Source: Bacteroides intestinalis (GTDB taxonomy: Bacteria; Bacteroidota; Bacteroidia; Bacteroidales; Bacteroidaceae). Taken from it: 64,000 nt of DNA. Within the stretch, counting starts at the first letter, position 1, and every line of letters starts with the position of its first letter. Where the stretch lies: positions 65,100 to 129,099 of the forward strand of contig NZ_QRZF01000018.1 in the NCBI RefSeq assembly GCF_003464595.1, written 5' to 3'. The translations under genes and the position numbers were made by a program. Below the pieces are notes generated by a model that saw only the letters and a list, made by a program, of their open reading frames with translations, did no database searches and was not told the DNA's origin. Positions 54,161 through 62,745 of this stretch are shown here, in pieces.

Positions 54161-54478
54161 CTATAAAAGCATCTTTTTTATCTTGTCATCAAAAGCTGAT
54201 TTCCCGGCAGAACCTACCTGCTTGTCAACCAACTCACCGTTTTTAAAGAACAATACGGTAGGAATGTTACGGATACCATATTCAGCAGCCACATCACCAT
54301 TCTCATCTACATCACACTTACCGATGAGAACCTGTCCTTCATACACCTCTGCCAACTCTTCTATGATAGGACCTACCATCTTACAAGGACCACACCACGG
54401 GGCCCAAAAGTCAATCACTACAGGTTTACCTTCTGCAAGGATTTCCTTATAGTTGCTGTCTGTAATTTCTAAAGCCAT
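54161..54478 (-). CDS. trxA: Thioredoxin
   Basis: 105 aa, standard length. The active site WCGPCK has Cys29 and Cys32; DFWAPWCGPCKMVGPIIEEL and NIPTVLFFKNG (cis-Pro) complete the fold, and GELVDKQVGSAGKSAF ends it. It is a cytoplasmic disulfide reductant, with no signal peptide. It lies 66 nt from the dnaE stop, on the same strand, and just before the acidic small-protein gene. ATG start. Confidence 0.96.
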   Translation of the reverse strand: MALEITDSNYKEILAEGKPVVIDFWAPWCGPCKMVGPIIEELAEVYEGQVLIGKCDVDENGDVAAEYGIRNIPTVLFFKNGELVDKQVGSAGKSAFDDKIKKMLL

Positions 54479-54544
54479 TGCGTTAATGATTAATTATTTA
54501 ATGTTTAATGATTACTGTCAAATTATTTACGGAAGCAAAGATAA

Positions 54545-57500
54545 CTAATTTATCCGGAATTCCAGTTCGGGACGATCATTTAAATAAGAGATTAACTCAC
54601 GTCCTACCGAAAGTTTCACAGGTCGGGAAATCATGTCCACTACCGTCTTACTATCAGGATCACTCACTTTAAAATAGAGTTCCGTTGTACCCGGATTCCC
54701 TTTCATCAGTGCAGCAAGCTCCGTAACCAGAGCCTGGTTCAACACAGAAAGCGGTATCAGGATAGTAATTTTAGAAATCAGTTTCTCTTTTACATCCGGA
54801 AGCAATTCCATAGAAGTAATCTTAACTTCCAACTCATCCTGCTTCCACTGTTTAGGTTGGCAACGAGCCTTAATGAAAAGGAAGGTACGTTCGCCCAAAT
54901 ACCCCTGATAGGTCACCCAGTCATTACCAAAGAACGGAAGTTCAGCCGAACCGGAATAGTCTTCAATCTTCGCAATGCCATAAGGATTACCATTTTTACT
55001 GATTCCCCGACGCACAGAAGTCACAATACCTCCCATCGTTATCTCTCGTCCGGCAAGTGCCGTTTTATCCTCCAACTCAGCCATACGCGTATTACATACG
55101 TGCTGCAATACTACGGAATATTCATCCAGCGGATGGGCAGATAGATAAATACCTACCAGGTCACGTTCCTTGTTCAACCGGTCCAGATCACTCCAACGTT
55201 CAGCTTCAGGAATTTCGGGAGTGGCAATGTCCACTACATTATCTCCACCGAACAACGAGTTGGCAGCCGCTGCCTGGTCTGCCTGATAACGGTTACCATA
55301 ACGTACCAAAGTTTCCAGAAAAACCTCATTTTTGGAATTCACAGCAAAGTATTGTTCACGTTTTAACTCCGGGAACTCATCGAAACCACCTGCCAAAGCA
55401 AGACATTCCAGATTCTTCTTATTACAAGCTGTCAGATTGACACGCTGCACAAAATCGAATATACCTTTAAAAGGACCATTCTTCTCACGTTCTTCCATGA
55501 TATTCAGTACAGCGCCTTCGCCTACTCCCTTCACTGCACCAAGACCGAAACGGATATTTCCTTCCGGGTTAACAGTAAACTTCAGATTACTCTCATTCAC
55601 ATCCGGACCAAGAACTTTGATGCCCATCGATTTACATTCATCCATCAATTTGGTGATGTCAGTAATGTTCGACAAGCTTCGGCTCATCACAGCTGCCATA
55701 TACTCTGCCGGATAGTTCGCTTTCAGATACGCGGTCTGATAAGCTACCCATGAATAGCAAGTGGCATGAGATTTATTGAAGGCATAGGATGCAAACTTCT
55801 CCCAGTCTCCCCAGATTTTTTCAAGTACCTTCGGATCATGCCCATTCTTACGTCCGCCCTCGACAAATTTAGGTTTCATATGATCCAGTTTATCACGCAG
55901 CTTCTTACCCATCGCTTTACGCAGGGCATCAGACTCACCACGGGTAAAGTCTGCCAGCAAGCGTGACAAAAGCATCACCTGTTCCTGATACACCGTAATA
56001 CCATATGTATCCTTCAGATACTTCTCCATGACAGGAATATCGTACTCAATCGGCTTCCGTCCATGTTTACGGTCGATAAAGTCCGGAATATAATCCATAG
56101 GCCCCGGACGATAGAGGGCATTCATTGCAATCAAGTCTTCGAAAGTAGATGGCTGCAACTCGCGCAAATATTTCTGCATACCGGCAGATTCAAACTGGAA
56201 TGTACCGATAGTACGCCCGTCACTATATAATTTATAAGTAGCAGGCTCGTCAATAGGCACCTTATCTATATTTAATACCAGTCCACGATGCAAACGCACA
56301 TTTTCCACGGCCTCCTTGATGATTGATAATGTTTTCAATCCCAGGAAGTCCATCTTGATCAAACCTGTATCTTCAATGACCGAACCTTCATATTGGGTAA
56401 CAAGCATCTTCTCACCCGTTTCCTTATCATCGGCAGTACTTACAGGTACCCAGTCAGTAATATCATCACGGCAGATAATCGTACCACAGGCATGCACACC
56501 CGTACCACGCACATTGCCTTCCAGCATCTTGGCATATTTCAGTGTATCGCGCACCAAAGGATCGGGAGAAGCTTCCGCTGCTTGCAGTTCAGGAACATAA
56601 TCAATGGCATTCCGCAGATTCAACTTCTTATCAGGTATTTTATCAGGAACCAATTTAGCCAGACGGTCAGACTCAGAAAGAGGAAGTTTCTGCACACGGG
56701 CAACATCTTTAATAGCAAGCTTGGTAGCCATTGTACCATAAGTAATGATATGCGCCACTTTTTCCTGGCCATACTTTTGCGTCACCCAACGAAGTACTTC
56801 TCCACGTCCATCATCATCAAAGTCGATATCGATATCAGGCAATGATATACGGTCGGGATTCAGGAAACGCTCAAACAGCAAGTCATATTTAATGGGGTCG
56901 ATTTTCGTAATCTGCAAACAATATGCTACCGCTGAACCGGCTGCCGATCCACGCCCCGGACCTATCGAAACTCCCATATTACGCCCAGCAGCAATAAAGT
57001 CCTGTACAATGAGGAAGTATCCCGGAAAACCCATTGTCTTCATGATGTAAAGCTCAAACTTCAACCGTTCCATCACCTCATCAGACAGAGGATCTCCATA
57101 AAATATCTTAGCACCGTCAAAAGTCAATTTGGCGAGATAATCCGCTTCCAGTTTGATACGATATAACTTTTCATATCCGCCTAAACGCTTGATTTTAGCT
57201 TTGGCCGCATCCTCGTCCAGCACTACATTACCATTTTCATCCTGGGTGAATTCATCAAATAAATCCTTCTCAGTATATTTCTGCCGATAGCCTTCTTCTG
57301 TTCCAAAGTCTTCGGGAATAGCAAAAGTAGGCATGATAGGTGCATGGTCAATGGAATAGTATTCTACTTTATCCAGAATTTCAAGGGTATTGGACAAAGC
57401 CTCAGGAACATCTGCAAAGAGTTCATTCATCTCTGCCTTCGTCTTCATCCATTCCTGCTTGGTATAAAGCATACGATTCGGATCATCCAGATCTTTACCG

Positions 57501-58339
57501 GTACTCAAACAAATCAGCCGGTCATGTGCCTCAGCATGTTCTTCATTCACAAAGTGAACGTCATTGGAACAAATGAGCTTAATATTATATTTTTTTGCAA
57601 ACTCTATTAATTTGGCATTTGCCTTCTGCTGCAACGGATAAGCTTCATGGTTGGCACGCGGTATAGTAGCCCGATGCCGTTGTAATTCCAAATAATAATC
57701 TTCACCGAAAAGATTTTTATACCAGCGTATGGCTTCTTCCGCATCTTCCAGCTGGTCATTGATAATCTTCTTAGGCACTTCACCACCAATACAAGCCGAA
57801 CATACAATCAACCCTTCATGGTATTTTTCCAATTCGTTACGGTCGGTACGCGGACGCATATAGTAACCTTTGGTCCAAGCCCTGGATACTAACTTAATCA
57901 GATTATGATAGCCTTTCTCGTTTTTCGCCAATACAATTAAGTGCCAACCGCTTTGGTCGGGCTTACCTTCTTTTTTATCCATAGTACGGCGAGCCACATA
58001 CATCTCACAACCAATGATTGGTTTGAACAGCTTATTTTCAGCTTCCGCAATCTTCGCACGACAGTCAGCAAGTTCTGCTTCCTTATCATCGCAAGCAATC
58101 TCGCCGCTTTCAATACCGGCCATCCGTTTCTTAAGATCTTTGATCTCACCCTTCGGTCCGCTATTCTTTTTGTTAACGTAGTTAGTGAATTCCTTAATGC
58201 CGAACATATTACCGTGGTCAGTCACGGCTATTCCCTTCATTCCATCTTTCATAGCCTTGTCCACCAACGCACTTACGCTGGCCTGACCATCGAGTAAGGA
58301 ATACTGGGTATGAACGTGCAAATGAACAAAATCCTGCAT
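54545..58339 (-). CDS. dnaE: DNA polymerase III subunit alpha
   Basis: 1264 aa replicative polymerase. The N-terminal PHP domain begins FVHLHVHTQYSLLDGQ and includes AVTDHGNMFGI. The polymerase palm has the catalytic Asp cluster in LPDIDIDFDDDGRG near residue 500, with GPGRGSAAGSAVAYCL just before it. Fingers region motifs (YQEQVMLLSRLLADFTRGESDALR), the (HhH)2 region, and an OB fold (about 1080-1160) follow. The length and lack of an exonuclease insertion mark DnaE, not PolC. ATG start at 58339; trxA lies downstream. Confidence 0.97.
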   Translation of the reverse strand: MQDFVHLHVHTQYSLLDGQASVSALVDKAMKDGMKGIAVTDHGNMFGIKEFTNYVNKKNSGPKGEIKDLKKRMAGIESGEIACDDKEAELADCRAKIAEAENKLFKPIIGCEMYVARRTMDKKEGKPDQSGWHLIVLAKNEKGYHNLIKLVSRAWTKGYYMRPRTDRNELEKYHEGLIVCSACIGGEVPKKIINDQLEDAEEAIRWYKNLFGEDYYLELQRHRATIPRANHEAYPLQQKANAKLIEFAKKYNIKLICSNDVHFVNEEHAEAHDRLICLSTGKDLDDPNRMLYTKQEWMKTKAEMNELFADVPEALSNTLEILDKVEYYSIDHAPIMPTFAIPEDFGTEEGYRQKYTEKDLFDEFTQDENGNVVLDEDAAKAKIKRLGGYEKLYRIKLEADYLAKLTFDGAKIFYGDPLSDEVMERLKFELYIMKTMGFPGYFLIVQDFIAAGRNMGVSIGPGRGSAAGSAVAYCLQITKIDPIKYDLLFERFLNPDRISLPDIDIDFDDDGRGEVLRWVTQKYGQEKVAHIITYGTMATKLAIKDVARVQKLPLSESDRLAKLVPDKIPDKKLNLRNAIDYVPELQAAEASPDPLVRDTLKYAKMLEGNVRGTGVHACGTIICRDDITDWVPVSTADDKETGEKMLVTQYEGSVIEDTGLIKMDFLGLKTLSIIKEAVENVRLHRGLVLNIDKVPIDEPATYKLYSDGRTIGTFQFESAGMQKYLRELQPSTFEDLIAMNALYRPGPMDYIPDFIDRKHGRKPIEYDIPVMEKYLKDTYGITVYQEQVMLLSRLLADFTRGESDALRKAMGKKLRDKLDHMKPKFVEGGRKNGHDPKVLEKIWGDWEKFASYAFNKSHATCYSWVAYQTAYLKANYPAEYMAAVMSRSLSNITDITKLMDECKSMGIKVLGPDVNESNLKFTVNPEGNIRFGLGAVKGVGEGAVLNIMEEREKNGPFKGIFDFVQRVNLTACNKKNLECLALAGGFDEFPELKREQYFAVNSKNEVFLETLVRYGNRYQADQAAAANSLFGGDNVVDIATPEIPEAERWSDLDRLNKERDLVGIYLSAHPLDEYSVVLQHVCNTRMAELEDKTALAGREITMGGIVTSVRRGISKNGNPYGIAKIEDYSGSAELPFFGNDWVTYQGYLGERTFLFIKARCQPKQWKQDELEVKITSMELLPDVKEKLISKITILIPLSVLNQALVTELAALMKGNPGTTELYFKVSDPDSKTVVDMISRPVKLSVGRELISYLNDRPELEFRIN

Positions 58340-58466
58340 AAATATCTCCTTTCAATTAAGAGCATAAAAGTACAACCTATATAAGACCTAACAAAAATAT
58401 TTCCCTAAAAGTTATCAACAGATGCATTTCTCCCTCCAAATGCTTGTTAGATTTTCAAAATAAGCC

Positions 58467-58474
58467 TATTTTTG
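58467..58474 (+). promoter_or_regulatory. Minus-7 box (TATTTTTG) for psd-pssA
   Basis: Perfect TAnnTTTG 36 nt before the psd ATG. Confidence 0.6.
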
Positions 58475-58510
58475 CCGATAATTTGTATTCAAGAGAATAA
58501 AACAACTTAG

Positions 58511-59200
58511 ATGAGTCGACTAAAAAAGCTAAAAAAGATACGAATTCACCGCGAAGGGACACATACACTGGCCGGTAGCTTACTATTGCTATTGGTTGTC
58601 AATTCAGTCCTCTATTTTGGACTGGAATGCAAATTACCGTTCTATATCGTAGCTGTGGTCAGTATCGTCCTGTATGGAATGCTGGTGAATTTCTTCCGAT
58701 GCCCTATCCGCCTATTTGGCCAGGAAGACACCGAAAAGATTGTAGTGGCACCTGCCGATGGCAAAATAGTAGTCATAGAAGAAGTGGATGAAAACGAGTA
58801 CTTCCACGACCGCCGTCTTATGATTTCTATTTTTATGAGTGTCATCAATGTACATGCCAACTGGTATCCGGTAGACGGAACCGTAAAGAAGGTGGCACAC
58901 CATAATGGTAAGTTCATGAAAGCCTGGCTGCCGAAAGCCAGTACCGACAACGAACGCTCTACAGTGGTGATTGAAACTCCCGAAGGTGTAGAAGTAATGG
59001 CTCGTCAGATTGCCGGAGCTATGGCACGACGTATCGTCACTTATGCCGAACCCGGCGAAGACTGTTATATCGATGAACACATGGGCTTTATCAAGTTCGG
59101 GTCTCGTGTAGATGTTTATCTCCCGTTGGGCACAGAAGTGTTCGTGAAAATGGGACAAACCACCACAGGAAACCAAACCGTGATAGCCAAACTAAAATAA
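58511..59200 (+). CDS. psd: Phosphatidylserine decarboxylase
   Basis: 229 aa. It converts phosphatidylserine to phosphatidylethanolamine in the inner membrane. Two N-terminal membrane helices (about 17-35, 37-56) are followed by the catalytic domain: [30 protein letters not shown] and the self-cleavage site region [14 protein letters not shown], where the GS pair yields the pyruvoyl cofactor. The short length is usual for the small bacterial and archaeal type. It is followed 7 nt later by pssA, so the two enzymes for phosphatidylethanolamine are made together. ATG start. Confidence 0.93.
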   Translation: MSRLKKLKKIRIHREGTHTLAGSLLLLLVVNSVLYFGLECKLPFYIVAVVSIVLYGMLVNFFRCPIRLFGQEDTEKIVVAPADGKIVVIEEVDENEYFHDRRLMISIFMSVINVHANWYPVDGTVKKVAHHNGKFMKAWLPKASTDNERSTVVIETPEGVEVMARQIAGAMARRIVTYAEPGEDCYIDEHMGFIKFGSRVDVYLPLGTEVFVKMGQTTTGNQTVIAKLK

Positions 59201-59207
59201 CTAAACA

Positions 59208-59906
59208 ATGGCTAACCGTATTACTCGCCATATCCCCAATACACTGACATGCCTGAATCTGTTCTCCGGCTGTATTGCATGTGTTATGGCATTTGAGTTC
59301 AAGTATGACTGGGCTCTGACTTTCATCATTATCAGTGCTGTGTTCGACTTCCTCGATGGAATGTCGGCACGGGTATTGCATGCCCCTTCTCCCATTGGAA
59401 AAGAATTGGACTCCCTGGCAGACGATATCAGTTTCGGATTAGTACCTTCAGTTATCGTATTCTCCTTATTGCGTGAGACGACTTACCCCGATTGGATGAG
59501 CAGCTTTCAGGAATATATTCCCTATTTTGCTTTTCTCATTGCCATATTTTCAGCACTGCGTCTGGCAAAATTCAATATTGACGAACGCCAAACCAGTTCA
59601 TTCATCGGACTAAATACTCCAGCCAACACATTGTTTTGGGCGGCAGCCGCTGCGCAATACCACGACTGGCTGATACAAGGTGGGGTAGCTCTGTATGGAT
59701 TACTAATCTGTATTGTACTATTCTCCCTGCTGCTGGTTTCCGAATTTCCAATGTTTGCTTTCAAATTAAAGAGCCTATCTTGGGAAGAAAATAAAATCCG
59801 TTATTTGTTTTTGATAGTCAGTATTCCTCTACTTATTTTCGTAGGACTTGCTGCAGTCATAGGCTGGTACATCATTCTATGCTGGTTTGTTAGAAAGAAA
59901 CTCTAA
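59208..59906 (+). CDS. pssA: CDP-diacylglycerol-serine O-phosphatidyltransferase
   Basis: 232 aa, about six membrane helices. The CDP-alcohol phosphatidyltransferase signature D-(x)2-DG-(x)2-AR-(x)8-G-(x)3-D-(x)3-D is present as FLDGMSARVLHAPSPIGKEL followed by DSLADDISFG. Serine is added to CDP-diacylglycerol; the product feeds Psd, encoded just upstream. PSS, rather than phosphatidylglycerolphosphate synthase, is supported by the start NTLTCLNLFSGCIACVMAF and by the psd neighbour. ATG start. Confidence 0.93.
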   Translation: MANRITRHIPNTLTCLNLFSGCIACVMAFEFKYDWALTFIIISAVFDFLDGMSARVLHAPSPIGKELDSLADDISFGLVPSVIVFSLLRETTYPDWMSSFQEYIPYFAFLIAIFSALRLAKFNIDERQTSSFIGLNTPANTLFWAAAAAQYHDWLIQGGVALYGLLICIVLFSLLLVSEFPMFAFKLKSLSWEENKIRYLFLIVSIPLLIFVGLAAVIGWYIILCWFVRKKL

Positions 59907-59972
59907 ACAATCTTTTGGCACAGTTGTTGTACTATCGTTCGTAAGACGAACAATATATAAAACGATTAGCCC

Positions 59973-60269
59973 ATGTTTCATATCTTAGGATTTCTATTTG
60001 TCATCATAGTCGTTATTCTAGTCATCGGACTCAGTATCATCGGCACCGTTCTCCGGACTATCTTCGGACTGGGAGGAAAGCGTCGTTCTTCCTCCGGCAG
60101 TTATCAATCTGGCCAGGGTTATTCTTACTCAGGCGGTCAACAACAAAACTCTTCTTCACAAACAGATGAAGGAACCACTTCTGAAGGAAATGATATTCAT
60201 AGAAAACACAAAAAACTCTTTTCTAAAGATGAAGGAGAGTATGTTGATTTTGAAGAAATTAAAGAATAA
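59973..60269 (+). CDS. DUF4834 family protein
   Basis: 98 aa. One N-terminal membrane helix (about 3-28) is followed by a short basic stretch, a low-complexity Ser/Gln/Gly/Tyr region (SGSYQSGQGYSYSGGQQQ) and a charged C-terminus (GEYVDFEEIKE). The composition and position after pssA match DUF4834, a Bacteroidetes family without known function. It lies 66 nt downstream of pssA with no clear terminator, so it may be in the same operon. Its TAA ends one base before the stop of a convergent 59-aa frame. Confidence 0.65.
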   Translation: MFHILGFLFVIIVVILVIGLSIIGTVLRTIFGLGGKRRSSSGSYQSGQGYSYSGGQQQNSSSQTDEGTTSEGNDIHRKHKKLFSKDEGEYVDFEEIKE

Positions 60270-60449
60270 TCAGACTTTAGCCATGCCGGTAAGGATGTAT
60301 TTACCTTTCAAATTATGCTCTTTCATATAAATTTGAACCTCCATCCGGCAGGCTGACACCAAGGCATGTCCCGTCAATCTTTCATTCATAGCTTTAATAA
60401 ATGAATACTCAGTGTCGTCGTGTATAAAAGATATGCGATGATATTCCAT
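60270..60449 (-). CDS. Small conserved-looking protein, 59 aa
   Basis: Read on the minus strand from the ATG at 60449, it gives 59 aa starting MEYHRISFIHDDTEYSFIKA and ending LTGMAKV. No domain is recognised. A TATATTTG promoter box at 60482-60489, 32 nt upstream of the ATG, supports a real gene. It is tail to tail with the DUF4834 gene with no gap. Composition looks like ordinary protein, with no stop-rich drift. Confidence is moderate. Confidence 0.5.
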   Translation of the reverse strand: MEYHRISFIHDDTEYSFIKAMNERLTGHALVSACRMEVQIYMKEHNLKGKYILTGMAKV

Positions 60450-60481
60450 TATATAATGTATTTAAGTATCTGTTGAATCTC

Positions 60482-60489
60482 CAAATATA
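60482..60489 (-). promoter_or_regulatory. Minus-7 box (TATATTTG) for the 59-aa gene
   Basis: Perfect TAnnTTTG on the minus strand, 32 nt upstream of the ATG. Confidence 0.5.
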
Positions 60490-60525
60490 CGGATAAAATA
60501 CGTAGCATAAATTAAAAAAGGAATA

Positions 60526-60662
60526 TAAAAAGAGAATCCCGGCAAAGAAGTCCTCTGCCAGGATTAACTCAAACTTTCATTATTTTACTGCCTAACCAGT
60601 CTACCATTGATTACCTCGTCTTACAATCCGTCCATATAGCTACAGATGTAAGTGAACTTGGT
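60526..60662 (-). ncRNA. Candidate small RNA (about 135 nt)
   Basis: On the minus strand a TACTTTTG promoter box (60668-60675) is followed by about 100 nt without a convincing frame. The only ATG-led frames encode 4 and 12 residues. An intrinsic terminator hairpin (AATCCCGGCA/TGCCAGGATT, 60535-60565, one mismatch) with a T-tract then follows. This promoter-plus-terminator unit is how many Bacteroides sRNAs look. The region from 60450 to 60865 otherwise holds only the 59-aa promoter and a short 20-nt repeat at 60774-60813. Confidence 0.5.
60535..60565 (-). terminator. Terminator of the candidate sRNA
   Basis: Stem AATCCCGGCA/TGCCAGGATT (9 of 10 pairs), then CTCTTTTTATATT on the minus strand. 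Confidence 0.6.
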
Positions 60663-60667
60663 GAGGG

Positions 60668-60675
60668 CAAAAGTA
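60668..60675 (-). promoter_or_regulatory. Minus-7 box (TACTTTTG) for the candidate sRNA
   Basis: Perfect TAnnTTTG on the minus strand with no gene start downstream within 150 nt. Confidence 0.55.
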
Positions 60676-60773
60676 TACAGAAAAAGCAGAATATGATTTC
60701 TAAAAATGGTATTTCTAAAAGAAAAAGGCAACCACCTAAATAGCAGCGACTTACCATTGCTATTTCAAAAGTA

Positions 60774-60813
60774 TTTTGACGATTTCATATTCTTTTTGAC
60801 GATTTGTTATCGT
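60774..60813. repeat. Two tandem 20-nt units with TTTTGACGATTT
   Basis: TTTTGACGATTT starts at 60774 and again at 60794, each followed by 8 variable nt. The second ends in a small dyad (ACGAT-TTGTT-ATCGT). Confidence 0.5.
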
Positions 60814-60865
60814 GTAAAATGGAGATAATAATAGCAAATAAAGGCATAATTTAATTTTTCAGACT

Positions 60866-61303
60866 TCAACGCCGTTTTGCAGCAAAGAAATCTTTCATCA
60901 AGGCAGCACAATCATCAGCAAGAATCCCTTTCACAACCACCGTTTTCGGATGTAGAGCCTGTGGTGCATAACGCTGATATCCACGTTTTTCATCTTCAGC
61001 ACCAAATACAAGCCGCCCCATCTGCGCCCAGGCTATTGCACCGGCACACATGACACAAGGTTCAACCGTAACATAAAGAGTACATTCATTCAGATATTTT
61101 CCGCCAAGAGTAGAAGCAGCAGCAGTAATTGCTTGCATTTCAGCATGGGCTGTCACGTCTGTCAATGTTTCTGTCAGGTTATGGGCACGTGCTATAATAC
61201 GCTCTTTGCAAACAACAATCGCACCAACAGGCACCTCTCCTCTTTCTGCCGCCTTACGTGCTTCTGCAAGTGCTTGCTTCATATAAAAGTTATCGTCCAC
61301 CAC
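60866..61303 (-). CDS. tadA: tRNA-specific adenosine deaminase-like nucleoside deaminase
   Basis: 145 aa, CDA-fold zinc deaminase. HAE at residues 53-55 (zinc His and catalytic Glu) and PCVMC with zinc Cys83 and Cys86. VPVGAIVV and AGAIAWAQMGRLVFGAEDEKRG fit the TadA/guanine-deaminase group. TadA turns A34 into inosine in tRNA-Arg(ACG); a guanine deaminase role cannot be excluded from sequence alone. The start is a GTG at 61303 or the next GTG at 61300; ATG at 61282 would drop part of the first helix. Basic C-terminus (FFAAKRR). Confidence 0.85.
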   Translation of the reverse strand: MVDDNFYMKQALAEARKAAERGEVPVGAIVVCKERIIARAHNLTETLTDVTAHAEMQAITAAASTLGGKYLNECTLYVTVEPCVMCAGAIAWAQMGRLVFGAEDEKRGYQRYAPQALHPKTVVVKGILADDCAALMKDFFAAKRR

Positions 61304-61332
61304 CCTTTTACCTTTAATTTTTAATTTATAAC

Positions 61333-61566
61333 TTATCTCCGCATATCATGTTCTCCAAAAAGAGTCGGATAATCTTCTTCCATATTTTTATGGATAAACA
61401 TGAGAATAGTCTCCCGAAGCCAGCGTGATTTATTCGTTATCTTGTACTTCTCCAGATAACGGTCTACAATCCGCAGCTCTTCCTCGCTCATCAGACATAC
61501 GATGCGCTGTTCACGTTTCGGCTCTTCGGGTGTTGCTTTCGCACACGTTTTATCTCTCTTTCTCAT
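61333..61566 (-). CDS. Small basic protein, ribbon-helix-helix-like
   Basis: 77 aa. The section VCLMSEEELRIVDRYLEKYKITNKSRWLRETILMFI has the strand-helix-helix pattern of MetJ/Arc-type DNA-binding proteins, so a regulator is possible. I do not recognise a named family, and there is no partner toxin. It lies 29 nt upstream of the tadA start on the same strand and may share its transcript. A TAATTTTG box sits only 8 nt before the ATG, so the message would be almost leaderless. Confidence 0.6.
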   Translation of the reverse strand: MRKRDKTCAKATPEEPKREQRIVCLMSEEELRIVDRYLEKYKITNKSRWLRETILMFIHKNMEEDYPTLFGEHDMRR

Positions 61567-61574
61567 ATTTACTG

Positions 61575-61582
61575 CAAAATTA
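61575..61582 (-). promoter_or_regulatory. Minus-7 box (TAATTTTG) for the small basic protein gene
   Basis: Perfect TAnnTTTG on the minus strand, 8 nt upstream of the ATG at 61566. Confidence 0.5.
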
Positions 61583-61616
61583 GTTTTACTTCTGTAAATA
61601 CAAAGCAGAAAAAACG

Positions 61617-61624
61617 TATTTTTG
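61617..61624 (+). promoter_or_regulatory. Minus-7 box (TATTTTTG) for yraN
   Basis: Perfect TAnnTTTG 34 nt before the ATG at 61659. It forms a divergent promoter pair with 61575-61582. Confidence 0.6.
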
Positions 61625-61658
61625 CATAGAAACAGCTAAAATAGGGATAAATACAGGT

Positions 61659-62024
61659 ATGGCAGCACACAATACCCTTGGAAAAGATGGAGAAGACGCC
61701 GCAGTAGCGTATCTGGAACGCAATGGATATGTCATTCGCCACCGTAATTGGCGCAAAAACCATCTGGAACTGGACATTGTGGCAGTCAAAGATGAATTGC
61801 TGATTGTAGTGGAAGTGAAGACACGAAGCAATACGGAATACATCGAACCGCAAGATGCCGTTAATTGGCAGAAAATACGCCACATTGTAGTGGCTGCCGA
61901 TGCATATATCAAGCATTTCAGTATAGATATTCCTGTTCGTTTTGATATTATCACCGCGGTCGGCAAAGCTGGAGCATTTGAAATAGAACATATTAAGGAT
62001 GCATTTTATCCGCCAATGTTCTGA
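61659..62024 (+). CDS. yraN: YraN family endonuclease-like protein
   Basis: 121 aa, the standard length of UPF0102/YraN. The start HNTLGKDGEDAAVAYLERNG and the core HLELDIVAVKDELLIVVEVKTR carry the D...E-x-K pattern of the restriction-endonuclease-like fold; a Holliday-junction or nuclease role is suggested by the fold but not shown. It is first in a run with the microsatellite gene, MmcQ and birA. ATG start; its own promoter box lies 34 nt upstream. Confidence 0.88.
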   Translation: MAAHNTLGKDGEDAAVAYLERNGYVIRHRNWRKNHLELDIVAVKDELLIVVEVKTRSNTEYIEPQDAVNWQKIRHIVVAADAYIKHFSIDIPVRFDIITAVGKAGAFEIEHIKDAFYPPMF

Positions 62025-62042
62025 ATTATAAATTGCAGTAAA

Positions 62043-62369
62043 ATGAATATAAACGAACTCATAGCCCAACCGGAAGGACGACGTCTGGAATTCAAAGGTG
62101 AACTTCCTACAAATGTCGGTGATAATGTCGGTGATAATGTCGGTGATGTCGGTGATGTCGGCAATATTGATAACAATATCAGCTATAATGAATTGAAAGT
62201 CATACAATTGATCTTACATAATCCGAATATCACAACTAAGGAAATAGCTGAAACCTTAGGAATTAGCACACGCCAGTGTGAACGTATCATCGCAAAACTT
62301 AAACAATCCGGAAAATTATTACGCAAAGGTTCTGCAAGAACCGGTTACTGGGAGATTAATAACAATTAA
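62043..62369 (+). pseudogene. AlbA_2-start/winged-helix protein, probably internally deleted
   Basis: 108 aa. The first 23 residues (NELIAQPEGRRLEFKGELPT) match the N-terminal start of AlbA_2/Schlafen-type putative DNA-binding proteins, which are normally about 400-500 aa. The middle is Asn-Val-Gly-Asp repeats from a 12-nt microsatellite. The last 60 residues form a complete winged helix (VIQLILHNPNITTKEIAETLGISTRQCERIIAKLKQSGKL, split here for length). The AlbA_2 domain and ATPase-like middle are missing. It is open and may still be translated as a small DNA-binding protein, but it looks like a deletion between repeats. Confidence 0.6.
62112..62156. repeat. 12-nt microsatellite (NVGD repeats)
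   Basis: AATGTCGGTGAT is repeated three times (62112, 62124, 62136), then a 9-nt form GTCGGTGAT, then a decayed copy. All units keep the reading frame. Confidence 0.9.
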
Positions 62370-62387
62370 AAATATCTGGAAGTTATT

Positions 62388-62744
62388 ATGGATATAGAAA
62401 CTGCCCGCGAATACTGCTTAGCCAAGAAAGCAGTCACAGAATGTCTTCCATTCGATGAGTATTCACTTGTAATGAAAGTTATGGATAAAATGTTCGTACT
62501 GATTGATCTGGAGTCCTCCAACAAAATTTGCATGAAGTGTGACCCTGAGTATGCCATAGAGTTGCGCGAACGTTACTCAGCCATCGAAGGCGCCTATCAT
62601 TTTAATAAGAAATACTGGAATCAGGTTTTTCTCAATGGCGATGCAGACGATAAGTTGATAAAGAGTCTCATTGACCATGCTTATGAGGAAGTCTTAAAGA
62701 AGTTCACCAAGAAAATGCATGCCGAATATGAAGCCTTACCCTGA
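62388..62744 (+). CDS. MmcQ/YjbR family protein
   Basis: 118 aa. The start NIETAREYCLAKKAVTECLPF-like sequence (DIETAREYCLAKKAVTECLP), the middle VMKVMDKMFVLIDLES, and the KYWNQVFLNGDADDKLIKSLIDHAYEEV end match MmcQ/YjbR, a CyaY-like fold with weak evidence for DNA binding. It starts 18 nt after the preceding gene and its stop overlaps the next start region (TGACATG), so it is co-transcribed with birA. ATG at 62388. Confidence 0.85.
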   Translation: MDIETAREYCLAKKAVTECLPFDEYSLVMKVMDKMFVLIDLESSNKICMKCDPEYAIELRERYSAIEGAYHFNKKYWNQVFLNGDADDKLIKSLIDHAYEEVLKKFTKKMHAEYEALP

Positions 62745-62745
62745 C

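Noticed and set aside
61569..62207. 212-aa minus-strand frame opposite yraN and the microsatellite gene
   Set aside because: It is the mirror of two real genes; the repeated Asp-Ile-Thr comes from the microsatellite read backwards.
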